From assembly GCA_964410065.1 (NCBI GenBank), contig CAYPFO010000013.1, forward strand, positions 1 to 64,000: a DNA stretch of 64,000 nt. Direction: 5' to 3'. This stretch comes from Serpens sp964410065 (GTDB lineage: Bacteria > Pseudomonadota > Gammaproteobacteria > Pseudomonadales > Pseudomonadaceae). A model generated the notes under the pieces. That model was not told the origin of the DNA. It worked only from the letters and a program-made list of their open reading frames with translations, and did no database searches. Shown piece by piece: positions 8,588 to 19,933 of this stretch (position 1 is its first letter; each line of letters opens with the position of its first letter). The position numbers and the translations under genes are program-made.

Positions 8588-9175
8588 TCAGTTCTGGCGT
8601 GGCTTGAGCAGCGAGGGTTTTTCCTCGGGCGCCTGGCAAAGCAGGTAAAGGGCGGTGAGCAGTTCGGGGATCTGATCGATCATGCTGTCGACCAGTGCGC
8701 GGTCGGCGGCAATCTCCTCGAACTCGGGCTGCTCTTCGAACAGGCCGGAACCGACCATGATGGGTAGCAGCAGCTCGCTGACTTCGTCTTCCGAGTCCTC
8801 GAACCACACGGCTTCGCGCATGAACACCCCTTCCATGAAGCCGATGCACCAGCCACGCAGGTCGGACTCGTCCGGCTCATCACCCAGGTCCAAATCGCAG
8901 GGCAGCTCCATGTCCTCGTCGCTGGCCAATTGGCGGGCGATGTAGGCCTTGAGCTGCACCAGGCTGGTTTCGATTTCCTGGCGTTCGGCCTCGTCACGGT
9001 AATGCGGTGGCTCGGCGAACAGCGCATCGATCCATTCGCGATCCGGAACCTGTTGTGGGCAAATGGACAGGGCGGTCAGATAGCCGTGGGCGGCCACGTA
9101 GTCCAGCGCTTCATCATGCAGATCGTCGGCATCGAGGAAGGCTTGCAGGCGGGACAATTGCTCAGCGAAAGACAT
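8588..9175 (-). CDS. YecA/YgfB (UPF0149) family protein
   Basis: A 195-aa acidic, helical protein of the UPF0149/YecA family. It shows the typical DLHDEALDYVAAHGYLTAL segment and the central WCIGFMEGVFMREAVW motif around residues 105-125. It ends without the SEC-C zinc motif seen in longer YecA proteins. It is cytoplasmic, function unknown. It is followed by the DUF454 gene in a two-gene operon, divergent from recQ with a roughly 160-bp shared promoter region. Confidence 0.8.
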   Translation of the reverse strand: MSFAEQLSRLQAFLDADDLHDEALDYVAAHGYLTALSICPQQVPDREWIDALFAEPPHYRDEAERQEIETSLVQLKAYIARQLASDEDMELPCDLDLGDEPDESDLRGWCIGFMEGVFMREAVWFEDSEDEVSELLLPIMVGSGLFEEQPEFEEIAADRALVDSMIDQIPELLTALYLLCQAPEEKPSLLKPRQN

Positions 9176-9279
9176 ACGAGGACTACCTTGGAGAGGGGAT
9201 AGCGCGGATTCTAGTCCACAGGGCGTCCGCAGGCCACAGGCATTAGGTCGCGCGCTGCCCAGAACACCCGCTTAGCGGC

Positions 9280-9308
9280 CTGAAGCCGGCCGCGACCTCG
9301 CGTATACT
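9280..9308 (+). promoter_or_regulatory. Candidate sigma70 promoter for recQ
   Basis: CTGAAG at 9280-9285 and TATACT at 9303-9308 are separated by 17 bp, about 25 bp before the recQ start codon. The -10 matches consensus well, the -35 poorly. This is a visual call. Confidence 0.45.
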
Positions 9309-9333
9309 TCCCGGCCTTGCTTCGGAGACCGGC

Positions 9334-11463
<2,130 letters not shown>

Positions 11464-11580
11464 GAAAAATGACACAATCGCCAAGGGGTGGCGGTTTTCT
11501 GGCGGTCCTCATCCGGGCCTTGTAGCGCTTTCCGTGAGCGTATAGGGTGAGCTGGCCGTGCTCCAACCAAAGGACTGATT

Positions 11581-12786
11581 GTGGGTAACCGACCGCAGAC
11601 TTGGCTCGACGATGTTCGTGCCAATCCCTATGCCGAACAATTGACTCAAGGGTTCACCCGGCTGCGATTCGCAGCGCCGCTGGAAGAGCAGTATCGCGCC
11701 TACCAGCTTGAGCACAGCTTCGATCTCAGACGTATTTCATTGCTGGCCGCCATCCTTATCTGGATAGCGCAGACTTTGTTGGATCTGCGTTTGGTCGACA
11801 GCCTGGAGCGCGATGCAATGCTCGTCGTGCGGTTGGCGGTGATCGCATTGCTGCTGGTGTGTGGCGGCTTGGTACTCTGCAGCCGGCGTACGGATTTACT
11901 GGTGCCGTTGACCCTGGCCTGCATTCTGGCGCTGGGCATCGGTTCGGCTGCCGTGGTGGCGCTGGCCCACCGGATCGATCCGGCCTACCCGGAAGAAGGC
12001 TTGTTGCTGGTGTGCATGGCCGGTTTTTTTCTGGCCGGCTTGCGACTGTCCGAGGCACTCGCATGCTCGGTGGTAGTGCTGGTGACCTACATTGGCTTTG
12101 AGCTGTTGTTTGGCGCGGCCGTGGTCCGTTTGCTTTATGTCCTGTTGTATTTGCTGTTCGGCATTCTGATCGGCGCGGTCGGGTGCTATCAGCTGGAATA
12201 CAAGTCTCGCGAACATTTCCTGTCCCGGCGCTTGCTCAAGGTCATGGCTGACTGCGACAGCCTCACGGGCCTGCATAATCGGCGCAGCTTCCGCCGTCAG
12301 TTCGACCGTGTGTGGCGCCAGGGCCTACGCGAAGGCCAGCCGCTGGCCATGCTTTTGTGCGATGTCGATCATTTCAAGGCCTATAACGATTGCTATGGCC
12401 ACCAGGCCGGCGATGACGTGTTGCAACGCATCGGCCGCTTGCTGGAGGAGCGGGCGCGACGTCCGCTGGATATGGCCGTGCGCATGGGCGGCGAAGAATT
12501 TGCCTTGCTGTTGTATGGCAGCGATGCCGATGACGCCCGTGAGGCGGCGGAGCAGGTGCGCGGAAGCCTTGAGCGGCTCGGCATCGAGCACGCGCAGTCA
12601 TCCAGCGCGCCGGTGGTGACCATGTCCATTGGGGTGGCCTGCCTGAACAGCAATAATACCAATGTCAGCCTGAAGGAGCTGTACGCGCGAGCGGACCAGC
12701 TCCTCTACGAGGCGAAAAACAGCGGGCGCAATCGCATCGCGGTCAGCGCCTGTGGGCAACCGATGCTCACCGAAACTACGATCTAG
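11581..12786 (+). CDS. Membrane diguanylate cyclase (GGDEF protein) with I-site
   Basis: A 401-aa protein with an N-terminal membrane region of about six helices (residues 45-200) and a C-terminal GGDEF domain that makes cyclic di-GMP. The active-site motif is GGEEF at residues 303-307. An inhibitory RxxD site (RPLD, 294-297) stands exactly five residues upstream, so product feedback inhibition is expected. The start is a GTG at 11581 preceded by AAGGACT. The membrane part has no recognisable sensory domain, and the signal is unknown. Confidence 0.88.
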   Translation: MGNRPQTWLDDVRANPYAEQLTQGFTRLRFAAPLEEQYRAYQLEHSFDLRRISLLAAILIWIAQTLLDLRLVDSLERDAMLVVRLAVIALLLVCGGLVLCSRRTDLLVPLTLACILALGIGSAAVVALAHRIDPAYPEEGLLLVCMAGFFLAGLRLSEALACSVVVLVTYIGFELLFGAAVVRLLYVLLYLLFGILIGAVGCYQLEYKSREHFLSRRLLKVMADCDSLTGLHNRRSFRRQFDRVWRQGLREGQPLAMLLCDVDHFKAYNDCYGHQAGDDVLQRIGRLLEERARRPLDMAVRMGGEEFALLLYGSDADDAREAAEQVRGSLERLGIEHAQSSSAPVVTMSIGVACLNSNNTNVSLKELYARADQLLYEAKNSGRNRIAVSACGQPMLTETTI

Positions 12787-12803
12787 CACGAGAGCAGTCT
12801 GTC

Positions 12804-13820
12804 ATGGAGCGATTGATCCAGGCCGATGGCCAGCCGCGCTACGGCATCTTCAAGAGCGCACCTGAACAGGTGAATTACCGCGATTTCGATTTTCGCTCAC
12901 CGATGGGGCGTCGTCTGGGTGCATTGGCCAAATGGCGGCGCTTCCACCAATTCCAGTATTTCGGGCTGATCAGCGACGAGCTGATCGGCGGCTGTGCGTT
13001 GGCCAATCTGAGTCTGGTCGGAATCGGCTTTGTCTATTTGTTTCATCCGGCCAGTGGGCGTTTGCTGCAGCGTCAGTTCAAATTGCCGCTGGGATTCGGC
13101 ACAGCGTTCAGTCAGACGCCGGATGACGGTGTGTGCGAGCTGATCCAGGGTCGTAATCGGCTGCGACTGGAAAACTGCGCCGCCACGGGTGATAAGCGCC
13201 TGCTGGTGGAGCTGGATGATGGGCTGCGCATCGATGCCCGCTTCAGCGAGCGTGAACCGGCCTTTCAGCCGATGCATATCTGCACGCCAACCGCCGTAAA
13301 TGGCTGGGTGTATGCGCAAAAGGTCGCCGGGGTGAGGTGTCAGGGTCAGGTGCGCAGCGCACTGGGCAATTTTGACCTGGCGGCCCTGAACGCCTTCGCC
13401 CATCACGATTGGTCAGCCGGTTACATGCGCCCGGAAACCCATTGGAACTGGGCTTGTCTGTCCGCTCAGGTAGGCGACGTTCGGGTTGGGCTCAACCTGT
13501 CCTGCGGGGTCAATGAAACCAGCTTCAGCGAAAATTGTTTTTGGCTGGACGGCGAGTTGCTCAAGGTGGACGGCGTGAGGTTTCAATTCGATCGCGACCA
13601 ACCGCTGCACCCCTGGCATATTCGCTCCGGTGACGGTCAGGTGGAGCTGCGTTTCACGGGCGAAGGCATGCACCGCGAACGGTTGAACCTGGGCTTTCTG
13701 GCCAGCAACTTCAAACAGATCTTCGGACGGTTTTCTGGTGAGCTGCGTCCCCTGGGCAGGCCCGTGGTGCCCATCGACGGGGTATGGGGGTTCGTCGAGG
13801 ACCAGTACGCAAAATGGTGA
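12804..13820 (+). CDS. DUF2804 domain-containing protein
   Basis: A 338-aa protein of the DUF2804 family (segments such as FDFRSPMGRRLGALAKWRRFHQFQYFG and HHDWSAGYMRPETHWNWA are typical). No signal peptide or transmembrane helix is evident. The fold resembles beta-rich hydroxyneurosporene-synthase-like proteins, but the reaction is unknown. It starts 17 nt after the diguanylate cyclase gene and may be co-transcribed with it. Confidence 0.78.
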   Translation: MERLIQADGQPRYGIFKSAPEQVNYRDFDFRSPMGRRLGALAKWRRFHQFQYFGLISDELIGGCALANLSLVGIGFVYLFHPASGRLLQRQFKLPLGFGTAFSQTPDDGVCELIQGRNRLRLENCAATGDKRLLVELDDGLRIDARFSEREPAFQPMHICTPTAVNGWVYAQKVAGVRCQGQVRSALGNFDLAALNAFAHHDWSAGYMRPETHWNWACLSAQVGDVRVGLNLSCGVNETSFSENCFWLDGELLKVDGVRFQFDRDQPLHPWHIRSGDGQVELRFTGEGMHRERLNLGFLASNFKQIFGRFSGELRPLGRPVVPIDGVWGFVEDQYAKW

Positions 13821-13850
13821 GCGAAGTGGGCCATCGTGCCCATTCACGGT

Positions 13851-13875
13851 TATGATTAGCCGCCTAATGATTAGC
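13851..13875 (+). promoter_or_regulatory. Putative MarR/SlyA-type operator and -10 of marR
   Basis: The inverted repeat ATTAG-CCGC-CTAAT (13855-13868) resembles the SlyA site TTAGCAAGCTAA in its outer half-sites. A third half-site, ATTAG at 13870-13874, forms a second inverted repeat with the middle one (CTAAT-G-ATTAG). The -10-like hexamer TATGAT (13851-13856) overlaps the site, which lies 25 bp before the marR start. This position fits autorepression. Confidence 0.6.
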
Positions 13876-13892
13876 TCTTACAAGAACAGTCC

Positions 13893-14327
13893 ATGAACGA
13901 GTTTGATCAACATCTCTTCGCCATGCAGTTGACCCAGTTGTCACGCTCTTGGCGAGCTGAGTTGGACCGCCGCCTGGCCGAACTGGGTTTGTCCCAGGCA
14001 CGCTGGCTGGTCTTGCTGCACCTGTCACGCTTTCCCGAACCTCCTACCCAGCGGCAACTGGCGCAAAGCGTCGGTGTGGAAGGCCCGACCCTGGCTCGGC
14101 TACTGGATAGCCTGGAAGCGCAGGGGCTGGTACGCCGTCAGGAAGTCCCCAATGATCGACGCGCTAAGAACGTCATGCTCTGTGAACAGGCGCATCCGTT
14201 GATCGATACGATTCGCACCATCGCCGACCAGCTGCGTGGCCAATTGCTCGCCGGCATCGCGCCTGCCGACCTGGAGCATTGCAAGCGTGTCCACGCGCGG
14301 ATTCTGGCCAATCTCGAAGCGCTGTGA
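13893..14327 (+). CDS. MarR/SlyA-family transcriptional regulator
   Basis: A 144-aa winged-helix regulator of the MarR family. The recognition region QRQLAQSVGVEGPTLARLLDSLEAQGLVRRQEVPNDRRAKNV (about residues 52-93) shows the helix-turn-helix and the wing with the DRRAK signature. MarR proteins are usually dimeric repressors released by small ligands. Its stop codon overlaps the ATG of the adjacent MFS gene (TGATG), so the two are translationally coupled, and the operator-like repeat just upstream suggests it represses its own operon. Confidence 0.88.
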   Translation: MNEFDQHLFAMQLTQLSRSWRAELDRRLAELGLSQARWLVLLHLSRFPEPPTQRQLAQSVGVEGPTLARLLDSLEAQGLVRRQEVPNDRRAKNVMLCEQAHPLIDTIRTIADQLRGQLLAGIAPADLEHCKRVHARILANLEAL

Positions 14328-15721
14328 TGGCTGAGACACTGGATGATTTGTGCGCCCGCTTCGGGCCGCGCTATCCCCAGTGGATGCTGGTTGTGCTGAT
14401 GCTCGGCACCATCGCCATGGTGTTGTCCACCACCACGATCTTCGTCGCGCTGCCGGCGATCATGGACGAGTTCGCCATGGGGCGGCCCATGGTGCAATGG
14501 CTGTCTACAGGTTTTCTCGCATCAATGACTTCGGGGCTGCTGCTGGCCGCCTGGGCACAGTCGCGTCTGAGCGCGCGGCGCACTACCCAATATGCGTTGT
14601 GGCTGTTCATCTTCACCACCTTATTGGCGCCGCTGGCGACACAGGGCTGGGAGTTGATTGCCTTGCGCATCGTGCAAGGTTTCTGCGCCGGGATTATCCA
14701 GCCCCTAGCCACGGTGCTGATTTTTCGTGTGTTCAGCAGCGGCGGGCGCGGCAAAGCCTTGGGGATATACGCCCTTGGCGTGACGGTGGCGCCCAGCCTG
14801 GGGCCGAGCCTGGGAGGCTATCTGGTGGATCACTTTGGCTGGCTGGCCGTGTTCTGGCTGCCGTTGCCATTGTGTGCCGTGGTATTGCTGAGCGCTCGCC
14901 TGTTACCCAGCGATCGCCAGCCGGGCGTCTCCAAGCTGGATCTGTGGGGTTTCGTCCTGCTCAACCTGGCGCTGTTCGCCTTGCTGCTGGCCTTGGCCGA
15001 AGCCCAGCGCGTGGGCTGGGGCAGCCCACGCGCCTATGCGGCCGGACTGCTCGGTGTGCTCGCTGCGGCCTGGTTTGTGCGGCGCAGCTCTACCCATGCC
15101 CAGCCCTTGCTGAATTTTACGCTCTGGCGGCATGCCGCCTTTCGCAAGGCCAGCTGGGTGGCGGCGGTGATCGGCCTGGGACTGTACGGGATGATCTACC
15201 TGATTCCGCTGTTTCTGCAGACCATCGAAGGCTACAGCGCCGGGCAGGCCGGCATGCTGTTGTTGCCCGCCGGCCTGGCATTAGGGGCGGCCTCGTACCT
15301 CAGTGGTTGGTTGTGCGATCGCTGGCAGGTTGCCTGGATCATGGCGGCAGGCCTGGCGGTTTGTGCGGTGTCATCGCTGGTGTTCGGCCTGTTGCCCAGC
15401 ACCTCCTCCTTCCTGGTGTTCTGCCTGTGGGCGAGCATCGGGCGCGGCGGGCTGGGTTTGCTGCTGCCAGCGCTGACCAGTGGTTCGCTGAGCGGCTTGC
15501 CGGCGGACGAGCTGGCCTCCGGTGCGGGGGCGATCACCTTCATACGCCAGCTCGGCGGTGCGTTCGGGGTAAACCTGTTGACCTACTTCCTCGAGTGGCG
15601 CAGCGCCGCGGTCGGTGATGTGCAGGCCTTTCAGCACACCTTCTGGCTGTCCGCCGCGATTTTCCTGCTGGCGATTGTCGCTGCGTGGGGCATGCGCGTG
15701 CAGAGGCGGAGCACGGCCTGA
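14327..15721 (+). CDS. MFS drug efflux transporter, DHA2 (EmrB/QacA) type
   Basis: A 464-aa inner-membrane protein with about 14 hydrophobic segments, as in the DHA2 group of proton-driven drug exporters. The segment MGRPMVQWLSTGFLASMTSGLLLAAWAQSR and the motif-C-like GVTVAPSLGPSLGGYL fit the family. No adjacent EmrA-type adaptor or outer-membrane channel is present. The ATG at 14327 overlaps the marR stop. Coupling to MarR suggests substrate-inducible efflux; the substrate cannot be deduced. Confidence 0.87.
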   Translation: MAETLDDLCARFGPRYPQWMLVVLMLGTIAMVLSTTTIFVALPAIMDEFAMGRPMVQWLSTGFLASMTSGLLLAAWAQSRLSARRTTQYALWLFIFTTLLAPLATQGWELIALRIVQGFCAGIIQPLATVLIFRVFSSGGRGKALGIYALGVTVAPSLGPSLGGYLVDHFGWLAVFWLPLPLCAVVLLSARLLPSDRQPGVSKLDLWGFVLLNLALFALLLALAEAQRVGWGSPRAYAAGLLGVLAAAWFVRRSSTHAQPLLNFTLWRHAAFRKASWVAAVIGLGLYGMIYLIPLFLQTIEGYSAGQAGMLLLPAGLALGAASYLSGWLCDRWQVAWIMAAGLAVCAVSSLVFGLLPSTSSFLVFCLWASIGRGGLGLLLPALTSGSLSGLPADELASGAGAITFIRQLGGAFGVNLLTYFLEWRSAAVGDVQAFQHTFWLSAAIFLLAIVAAWGMRVQRRSTA

Positions 15722-15803
15722 ATCGTTAATCGGGTATGGGCATGCCACCCTCCCAAGGACGCCCTATGTTTGTCCCCGCGCCGGGCAGGGCACGCCACCA
15801 ACC

Positions 15804-15952
15804 GTAGGGCGGCCTCGCCCGCTGCAGGGCGCTGGGCTGAACAAAAGAATATCCCGGGCAGCCCGCCAGCGGTGTGTCAGGCAAAACGGCGGGCTGCCAA
15901 GTTAGCACCGAGCCTGTCACTCGGCACGGAGCCACGGGCGAGGCCGCCCTAC
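15804..15952. repeat. Nested inverted repeats in 304-bp gene-free gap
   Basis: The gap between the MFS and plpD genes contains a perfect 18-bp inverted repeat (15804-15821 and 15935-15952, gtagggcggcctcgcccg and complement). Inside it is a perfect 11-bp inverted repeat (15857-15867 and 15888-15898). The layout, roughly 150 bp with terminal inverted repeats and an inner hairpin, resembles a REPIN or a small MITE. It is unrelated in sequence to the elements at 5134 and 29389. No coding potential is seen. Confidence 0.6.
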
Positions 15953-16025
15953 AGGGATCGCGCGGTGGGATGAGCCTACCGCCAGCGTTGTTTCAGGCAC
16001 TTAACACGCGGCCCAGCGGCTTTGG

Positions 16026-18221
16026 TTAAAAGCTGCTGCCCAGATTGAGATACAGCGCCTGCTCGTCTTCATCGTTAAAGCCATAGCCCAGGTTCAGCGG
16101 CCCGAGCGGGGTTTCGTAGCCGAGGAACAAGCTGGCAGCCGTAATCACGCCGCTGTCGAAGACGTTGTCGCGGTTCCAGGCGCGGCCTCGTTCCAGGGAC
16201 GCTCCCAAGTAGACCGGGAAATCCAGAGGCAGGAAGGCCTGTTGAGTCATGCGGCGGTAATACACCAGCCGACCAAGGCCGATGTTCTGCCCGGAGATGG
16301 CACCCTGGCTGAAGCCAGACAGTTGCTGGGGGCCACCGAGGAGGAAGCTCGAGGTCACCACCTCCGCCTCGTCCAAGGTGCGCGCGTAGCGCCCGGCAAT
16401 GAGCAGGGTGTGTGCGCCATGGCTGATCGCCTTGGTGGCGTTGAGCTGCCATTGCCGATAGCGCAGGTCGCTGCCCAGTTGTGGCTCGTGATAGCGCAGG
16501 ACCAGGCTGATGTCTTCGCCGGAATGGGGAAAGTCCAGACTATCCAGCGTATCGAAGGAATAGCGCAGCTCGGAGTAGGCTTCGTTGAAGCTGAAGCTGG
16601 GCGAGTCCTGCTGGCCGATTCTGACGTTGGCTTCGCCCCAGTTCTGGCCGATGCCCAGGCGGACTTCACCGGAGTTGCCGATCTGGCGACCCACGTTGAA
16701 ACCCAAGCCATAACGCTCCAGGCGGTATTCGGCGATTGGGTCACGGTCGAGGATCGACTCGATATTTTGCGCGGTGGCTTGCAGATAAGGCGCGACAAAG
16801 TAGCGTGAACCGGCATCCAGGGGCTGATAGAACTCGCTGTACAGATCCTGATGATCGCCGAGCTGAACGCGCGTCAGCCATTCGGCACCCAGACGGTTGA
16901 TGCCGTTGACCCGGTAACTGGCGCCGATGTTGAACGCACTGTCACCGCGAAAATCATCCGACAGGTTGATGCCCAGGCGCAGATAGTCGGTGCCGGCACG
17001 CTTGCCCCGCGCGCTGATGACCAGCGTGTTTTCCAGATGCCGATGACGGACCACGCGGTAGTGCACCTGCTCGAAATAATCGAGGCCGTAGAGTGTGCCC
17101 ATGTCGACCTGCAAGCGTTGCAGGTCCAGCGGCTGCCCCACCGCTTGGCGGATGTGCCGGCGAATCACCTGATTGTCGACCTTGGAGGTGTTCTCGATAT
17201 GAACGGCGGTGATCAGCGGGCTGCGGTCTTCAGCCGCTGTCTGGCGGGCGGCAATGGTCGAAGCCGGCGCCAGCGGGGGGATAACGGCTGCCAAACGAAG
17301 TGCAAGGCGCTGCGTGGCGTCGTATCCGGCGGTGATCAGCGGCGTGACCTGGCCAAAATCGGTGGAGCCATAACCGCTCAGATCCGGTTGCACGAGGATG
17401 TCGTCGGCTTTCAGCGTGGCAAGCTGGAGCTCGGAATTGCTGCGGGTCATCAGCGTGGTCGATTGGTTGAGCACGTCGACTACCGTGAGCAACTCTTTGC
17501 GCTCCATCAGTGGCGTACCGATATCGACGACGATGACCCGGTCCACGCCCATGCTTCGGGCTACGTCGATGGGAATGTTGTCGACCATGCCACCATCGAC
17601 TAACAGTCGGCCGTCAACCTCCACCGGCGCGAAGACGGCAGGAATCGACATGCTGGCGCGGATCGCCAGGGGCAGATGCCCCGTGCGGAACACGATCTTT
17701 TCGCCGCTGGCAATATCGGTGGCCACGGCGCGAAAGGGAATCGGCAGGTGGTCGAAATCACGGGTATCGCTGCTGTTGACCAGCAGGCTTTCCAGCCAGA
17801 GGGCCAGATTCTGGCCCTGGATGACACCCAGCGGCAGACCCAGGCTGCCGTCGTCGCGAAAGCTCAGTTGCTGCTGGACGAGAAAGTCGCGGTCGTCCTG
17901 CTTGCGCCGGAACGGGATGTCCTTGCGCGGCGGTGAGTCGGACAATACCTGTTGCCAGTCCATGCGCAGGGCCAGCGCTTCGATTTCAGCGGCGCTGTAG
18001 CCTGATGCGTAGAGGCCGCCGATGACCGCGCCCATGCTGGTGCCGGCGATGGCATGAATCGGCACACCCTGTTCTTCGAGGGCCTTGAGCACACCAATGT
18101 GGGCCAGGCCGCGCGCGGCACCGCCGGACAGCACCAGGCCGATTTTCTCAGCGGCTTGCACACTCGGAATACACAGGGGAAGGATCAACAACAGGCAAAA
18201 CAGCATGCGACGCATGGACAC
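16026..18221 (-). CDS. plpD: PlpD-like patatin phospholipase, type Vd autotransporter
   Basis: A 731-aa secreted lipase fused to its own outer-membrane pore. A signal peptide (MSMRRMLFCLLLILPLCIPSVQA) comes first. The patatin domain follows: oxyanion loop GGAARG at residues 33-38, nucleophile S62 in GTSMG, and the catalytic dyad aspartate in DGG at 209-211. A POTRA-like region lies around residues 335-410 and a beta-barrel of the FhaC/BamA type runs to the terminal phenylalanine. Length and order match P. aeruginosa PlpD (about 728 aa), which has phospholipase A1 activity. Confidence 0.9.
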   Translation of the reverse strand: MSMRRMLFCLLLILPLCIPSVQAAEKIGLVLSGGAARGLAHIGVLKALEEQGVPIHAIAGTSMGAVIGGLYASGYSAAEIEALALRMDWQQVLSDSPPRKDIPFRRKQDDRDFLVQQQLSFRDDGSLGLPLGVIQGQNLALWLESLLVNSSDTRDFDHLPIPFRAVATDIASGEKIVFRTGHLPLAIRASMSIPAVFAPVEVDGRLLVDGGMVDNIPIDVARSMGVDRVIVVDIGTPLMERKELLTVVDVLNQSTTLMTRSNSELQLATLKADDILVQPDLSGYGSTDFGQVTPLITAGYDATQRLALRLAAVIPPLAPASTIAARQTAAEDRSPLITAVHIENTSKVDNQVIRRHIRQAVGQPLDLQRLQVDMGTLYGLDYFEQVHYRVVRHRHLENTLVISARGKRAGTDYLRLGINLSDDFRGDSAFNIGASYRVNGINRLGAEWLTRVQLGDHQDLYSEFYQPLDAGSRYFVAPYLQATAQNIESILDRDPIAEYRLERYGLGFNVGRQIGNSGEVRLGIGQNWGEANVRIGQQDSPSFSFNEAYSELRYSFDTLDSLDFPHSGEDISLVLRYHEPQLGSDLRYRQWQLNATKAISHGAHTLLIAGRYARTLDEAEVVTSSFLLGGPQQLSGFSQGAISGQNIGLGRLVYYRRMTQQAFLPLDFPVYLGASLERGRAWNRDNVFDSGVITAASLFLGYETPLGPLNLGYGFNDEDEQALYLNLGSSF

Positions 18222-18287
18222 ATCCGCAAACGCCGAAGGGGAGGGCTGGCTATTATAGGGGCCCCGATTTTTTATTCAGAGCGCTGT

Positions 18288-18575
18288 ATGCAGCAACACA
18301 AAGCCGAAATCGTCATTACTTATTGCACGCAATGCCAATGGCTGTTGCGTGCCGCCTGGTTGGCGCAGGAGCTGCTCAGTACTTTTGCCGAAGATCTGGG
18401 CAGGGTGAGTCTGGAACCGGCGAGCGGCGGGGTATTTTGCATCACCTGTGACGGCGAGCAGATCTGGGAGCGCAAGGCCGACGGCGGTTTTCCGGAAGCC
18501 AAGGAGCTCAAGCAACGGGTGCGCGACCGTATCGATCCGGCGCGCGACCTCGGGCATAACGAACGGAAAAGCTGA
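18288..18575 (+). CDS. SelT/SelW/SelH (Rdx) family selenoprotein-like protein
   Basis: A 95-aa thioredoxin-like protein of the Rdx family. The redox motif near the N-terminus is CTQC (residues 13-16), with cysteine in place of selenocysteine, inside the usual VITYCTQCQWLLRAAWLAQELL context. A conserved C-terminal FPEAKELKQRVRDRI helix follows. Bacterial members are small cytoplasmic redox proteins of unknown partner. The ATG at 18288 was chosen because homology begins there; upstream residues are not conserved. It is divergent from plpD. Confidence 0.85.
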   Translation: MQQHKAEIVITYCTQCQWLLRAAWLAQELLSTFAEDLGRVSLEPASGGVFCITCDGEQIWERKADGGFPEAKELKQRVRDRIDPARDLGHNERKS

Positions 18576-18626
18576 GACACGGCGCTTGCCGGCCTCCCTG
18601 CCGTCGCGGCAGAGAGGCCAGGAGAA

Positions 18627-19724
18627 TCAACGCCAGTTGTAAATCTGCTTGTCGGTGACTTCGCTCATCGGGCCGACTTCTTCGCGGAAATTCTTCATCG
18701 ACGTCCAGATGCGCTGGTTGAGATCGCTGGTCTGGGCGAACTGATCCATCACCGCCTCGGATTGGTCGCGCAGGGCGGCGATGACTTCCTCGGGGAATTT
18801 CTTCAGCTGTACGCCTTGCTTCTGCAGTTCCTGCAGCGCCTTGGCGTTGTGGTAGACGTATTCATCGAGCATCAGCTGCACCGAGCCGCGGGCCGCTTCC
18901 TCGAGGATCGCGTGCAGGTCGTCGGGCAGGGCGTCCCAGGCTTCCTTGTTGACCAGCAGTTCGATGGCCGCCTGCGGTTCCGCCCAGCTTGGGTAGTAGT
19001 AGTACTTGGCAGCCTTGTGGATGCCGGAGGCCAGGTCGTTGTAGGGGCTGACCCAGTCGGTGGCGTCGATCATGCCGGTCTGCAGCGCGGTGAACACTTC
19101 GCTGCCGGGAATGATGACCGGAGTGGCGCCGATGCTGCCGATCACTTCACCGCCCAGACCGGGCATGCGGATCTTCAGGCCCTTCAGGTCGTTGACGCTG
19201 TTGATTTCCTTGTTGAACCAGCCGCCCATCTGCATGCCGGAGTTACCGCCGAGCAGCGGTTTGACGCCATGGGGCGCGTAGGCTTCTTCCCACAGCTGCA
19301 TGCCGCCGGCGAAGCTCAGCCAGGAATGGAATTCGTGGGTGGCCAGGCCGAAGGGCACCGAGGTGAAGAATTGGGCAGCCGGCACCTTGCCCTTCCAGTA
19401 GTAGGAAGGGCCATGGCCCATCTGCGCGGTGCCACGGGAAACCGCGTCGAACACTTCCATGGCGGGCACCAGTTCGCCCGCGGCGTACACCTTGATGTTC
19501 AGGCGGCCATCGCTCATGCGGTTGACGCGCTTGGCGAAGTCATCGGCCCCGGTGCCCAGCGCCGGGTAGTTTTTCGGCCAAGTGGTGACCATTTTCCAGT
19601 GCACGGTCTCGACCGGTGCTGCGGCAGTCTGTGCGGCGCTCTGGGTGGGTTCGTCTTTGCACGCGGTCAGGCCGAGTGCCATCAAGAGCGCGGTGGTTGC
19701 GCCGAGCAGGTGGCGTCGATTCAT
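18627..19724 (-). CDS. TRAP transporter substrate-binding lipoprotein, DctP-like (orphan)
   Basis: A 365-aa extracytoplasmic binding protein of the DctP family. It has an N-terminal lipoprotein signal (MNRRHLLGATTALLMALGLTAC, lipobox LTAC). TRAP segments include WKMVTTWPKNYPALGTGADDFA and GGWFNKEINSVNDLKGLKIRMPGLGGEV, which resemble 2-oxo-acid/dicarboxylate binders. No dctQ or dctM membrane gene is adjacent, so its permease must lie elsewhere. The start was put at the MNRR ATG, which follows GGGGAA, rather than the upstream TTG. Confidence 0.85.
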   Translation of the reverse strand: MNRRHLLGATTALLMALGLTACKDEPTQSAAQTAAAPVETVHWKMVTTWPKNYPALGTGADDFAKRVNRMSDGRLNIKVYAAGELVPAMEVFDAVSRGTAQMGHGPSYYWKGKVPAAQFFTSVPFGLATHEFHSWLSFAGGMQLWEEAYAPHGVKPLLGGNSGMQMGGWFNKEINSVNDLKGLKIRMPGLGGEVIGSIGATPVIIPGSEVFTALQTGMIDATDWVSPYNDLASGIHKAAKYYYYPSWAEPQAAIELLVNKEAWDALPDDLHAILEEAARGSVQLMLDEYVYHNAKALQELQKQGVQLKKFPEEVIAALRDQSEAVMDQFAQTSDLNQRIWTSMKNFREEVGPMSEVTDKQIYNWR

Positions 19725-19933
19725 GAACAGTTTCCCCAAGAGTGTGAATGCCCTTCTCAGTCGGCACAGCGGACGGCGATTGAGGGCCGCTTGAGCCGCC
19801 GGAAATGCCTGAGTAGGGCGAGGCAGAGCCTGCGATCAAGGTCGAGGCCGTGGGCACAATAATGCAGCGTCAATTCGATTCACAACCCTTATCGGGTTTG
19901 GGCCGGCCTTTGGTCGAGCCCGATACGGGGAAC

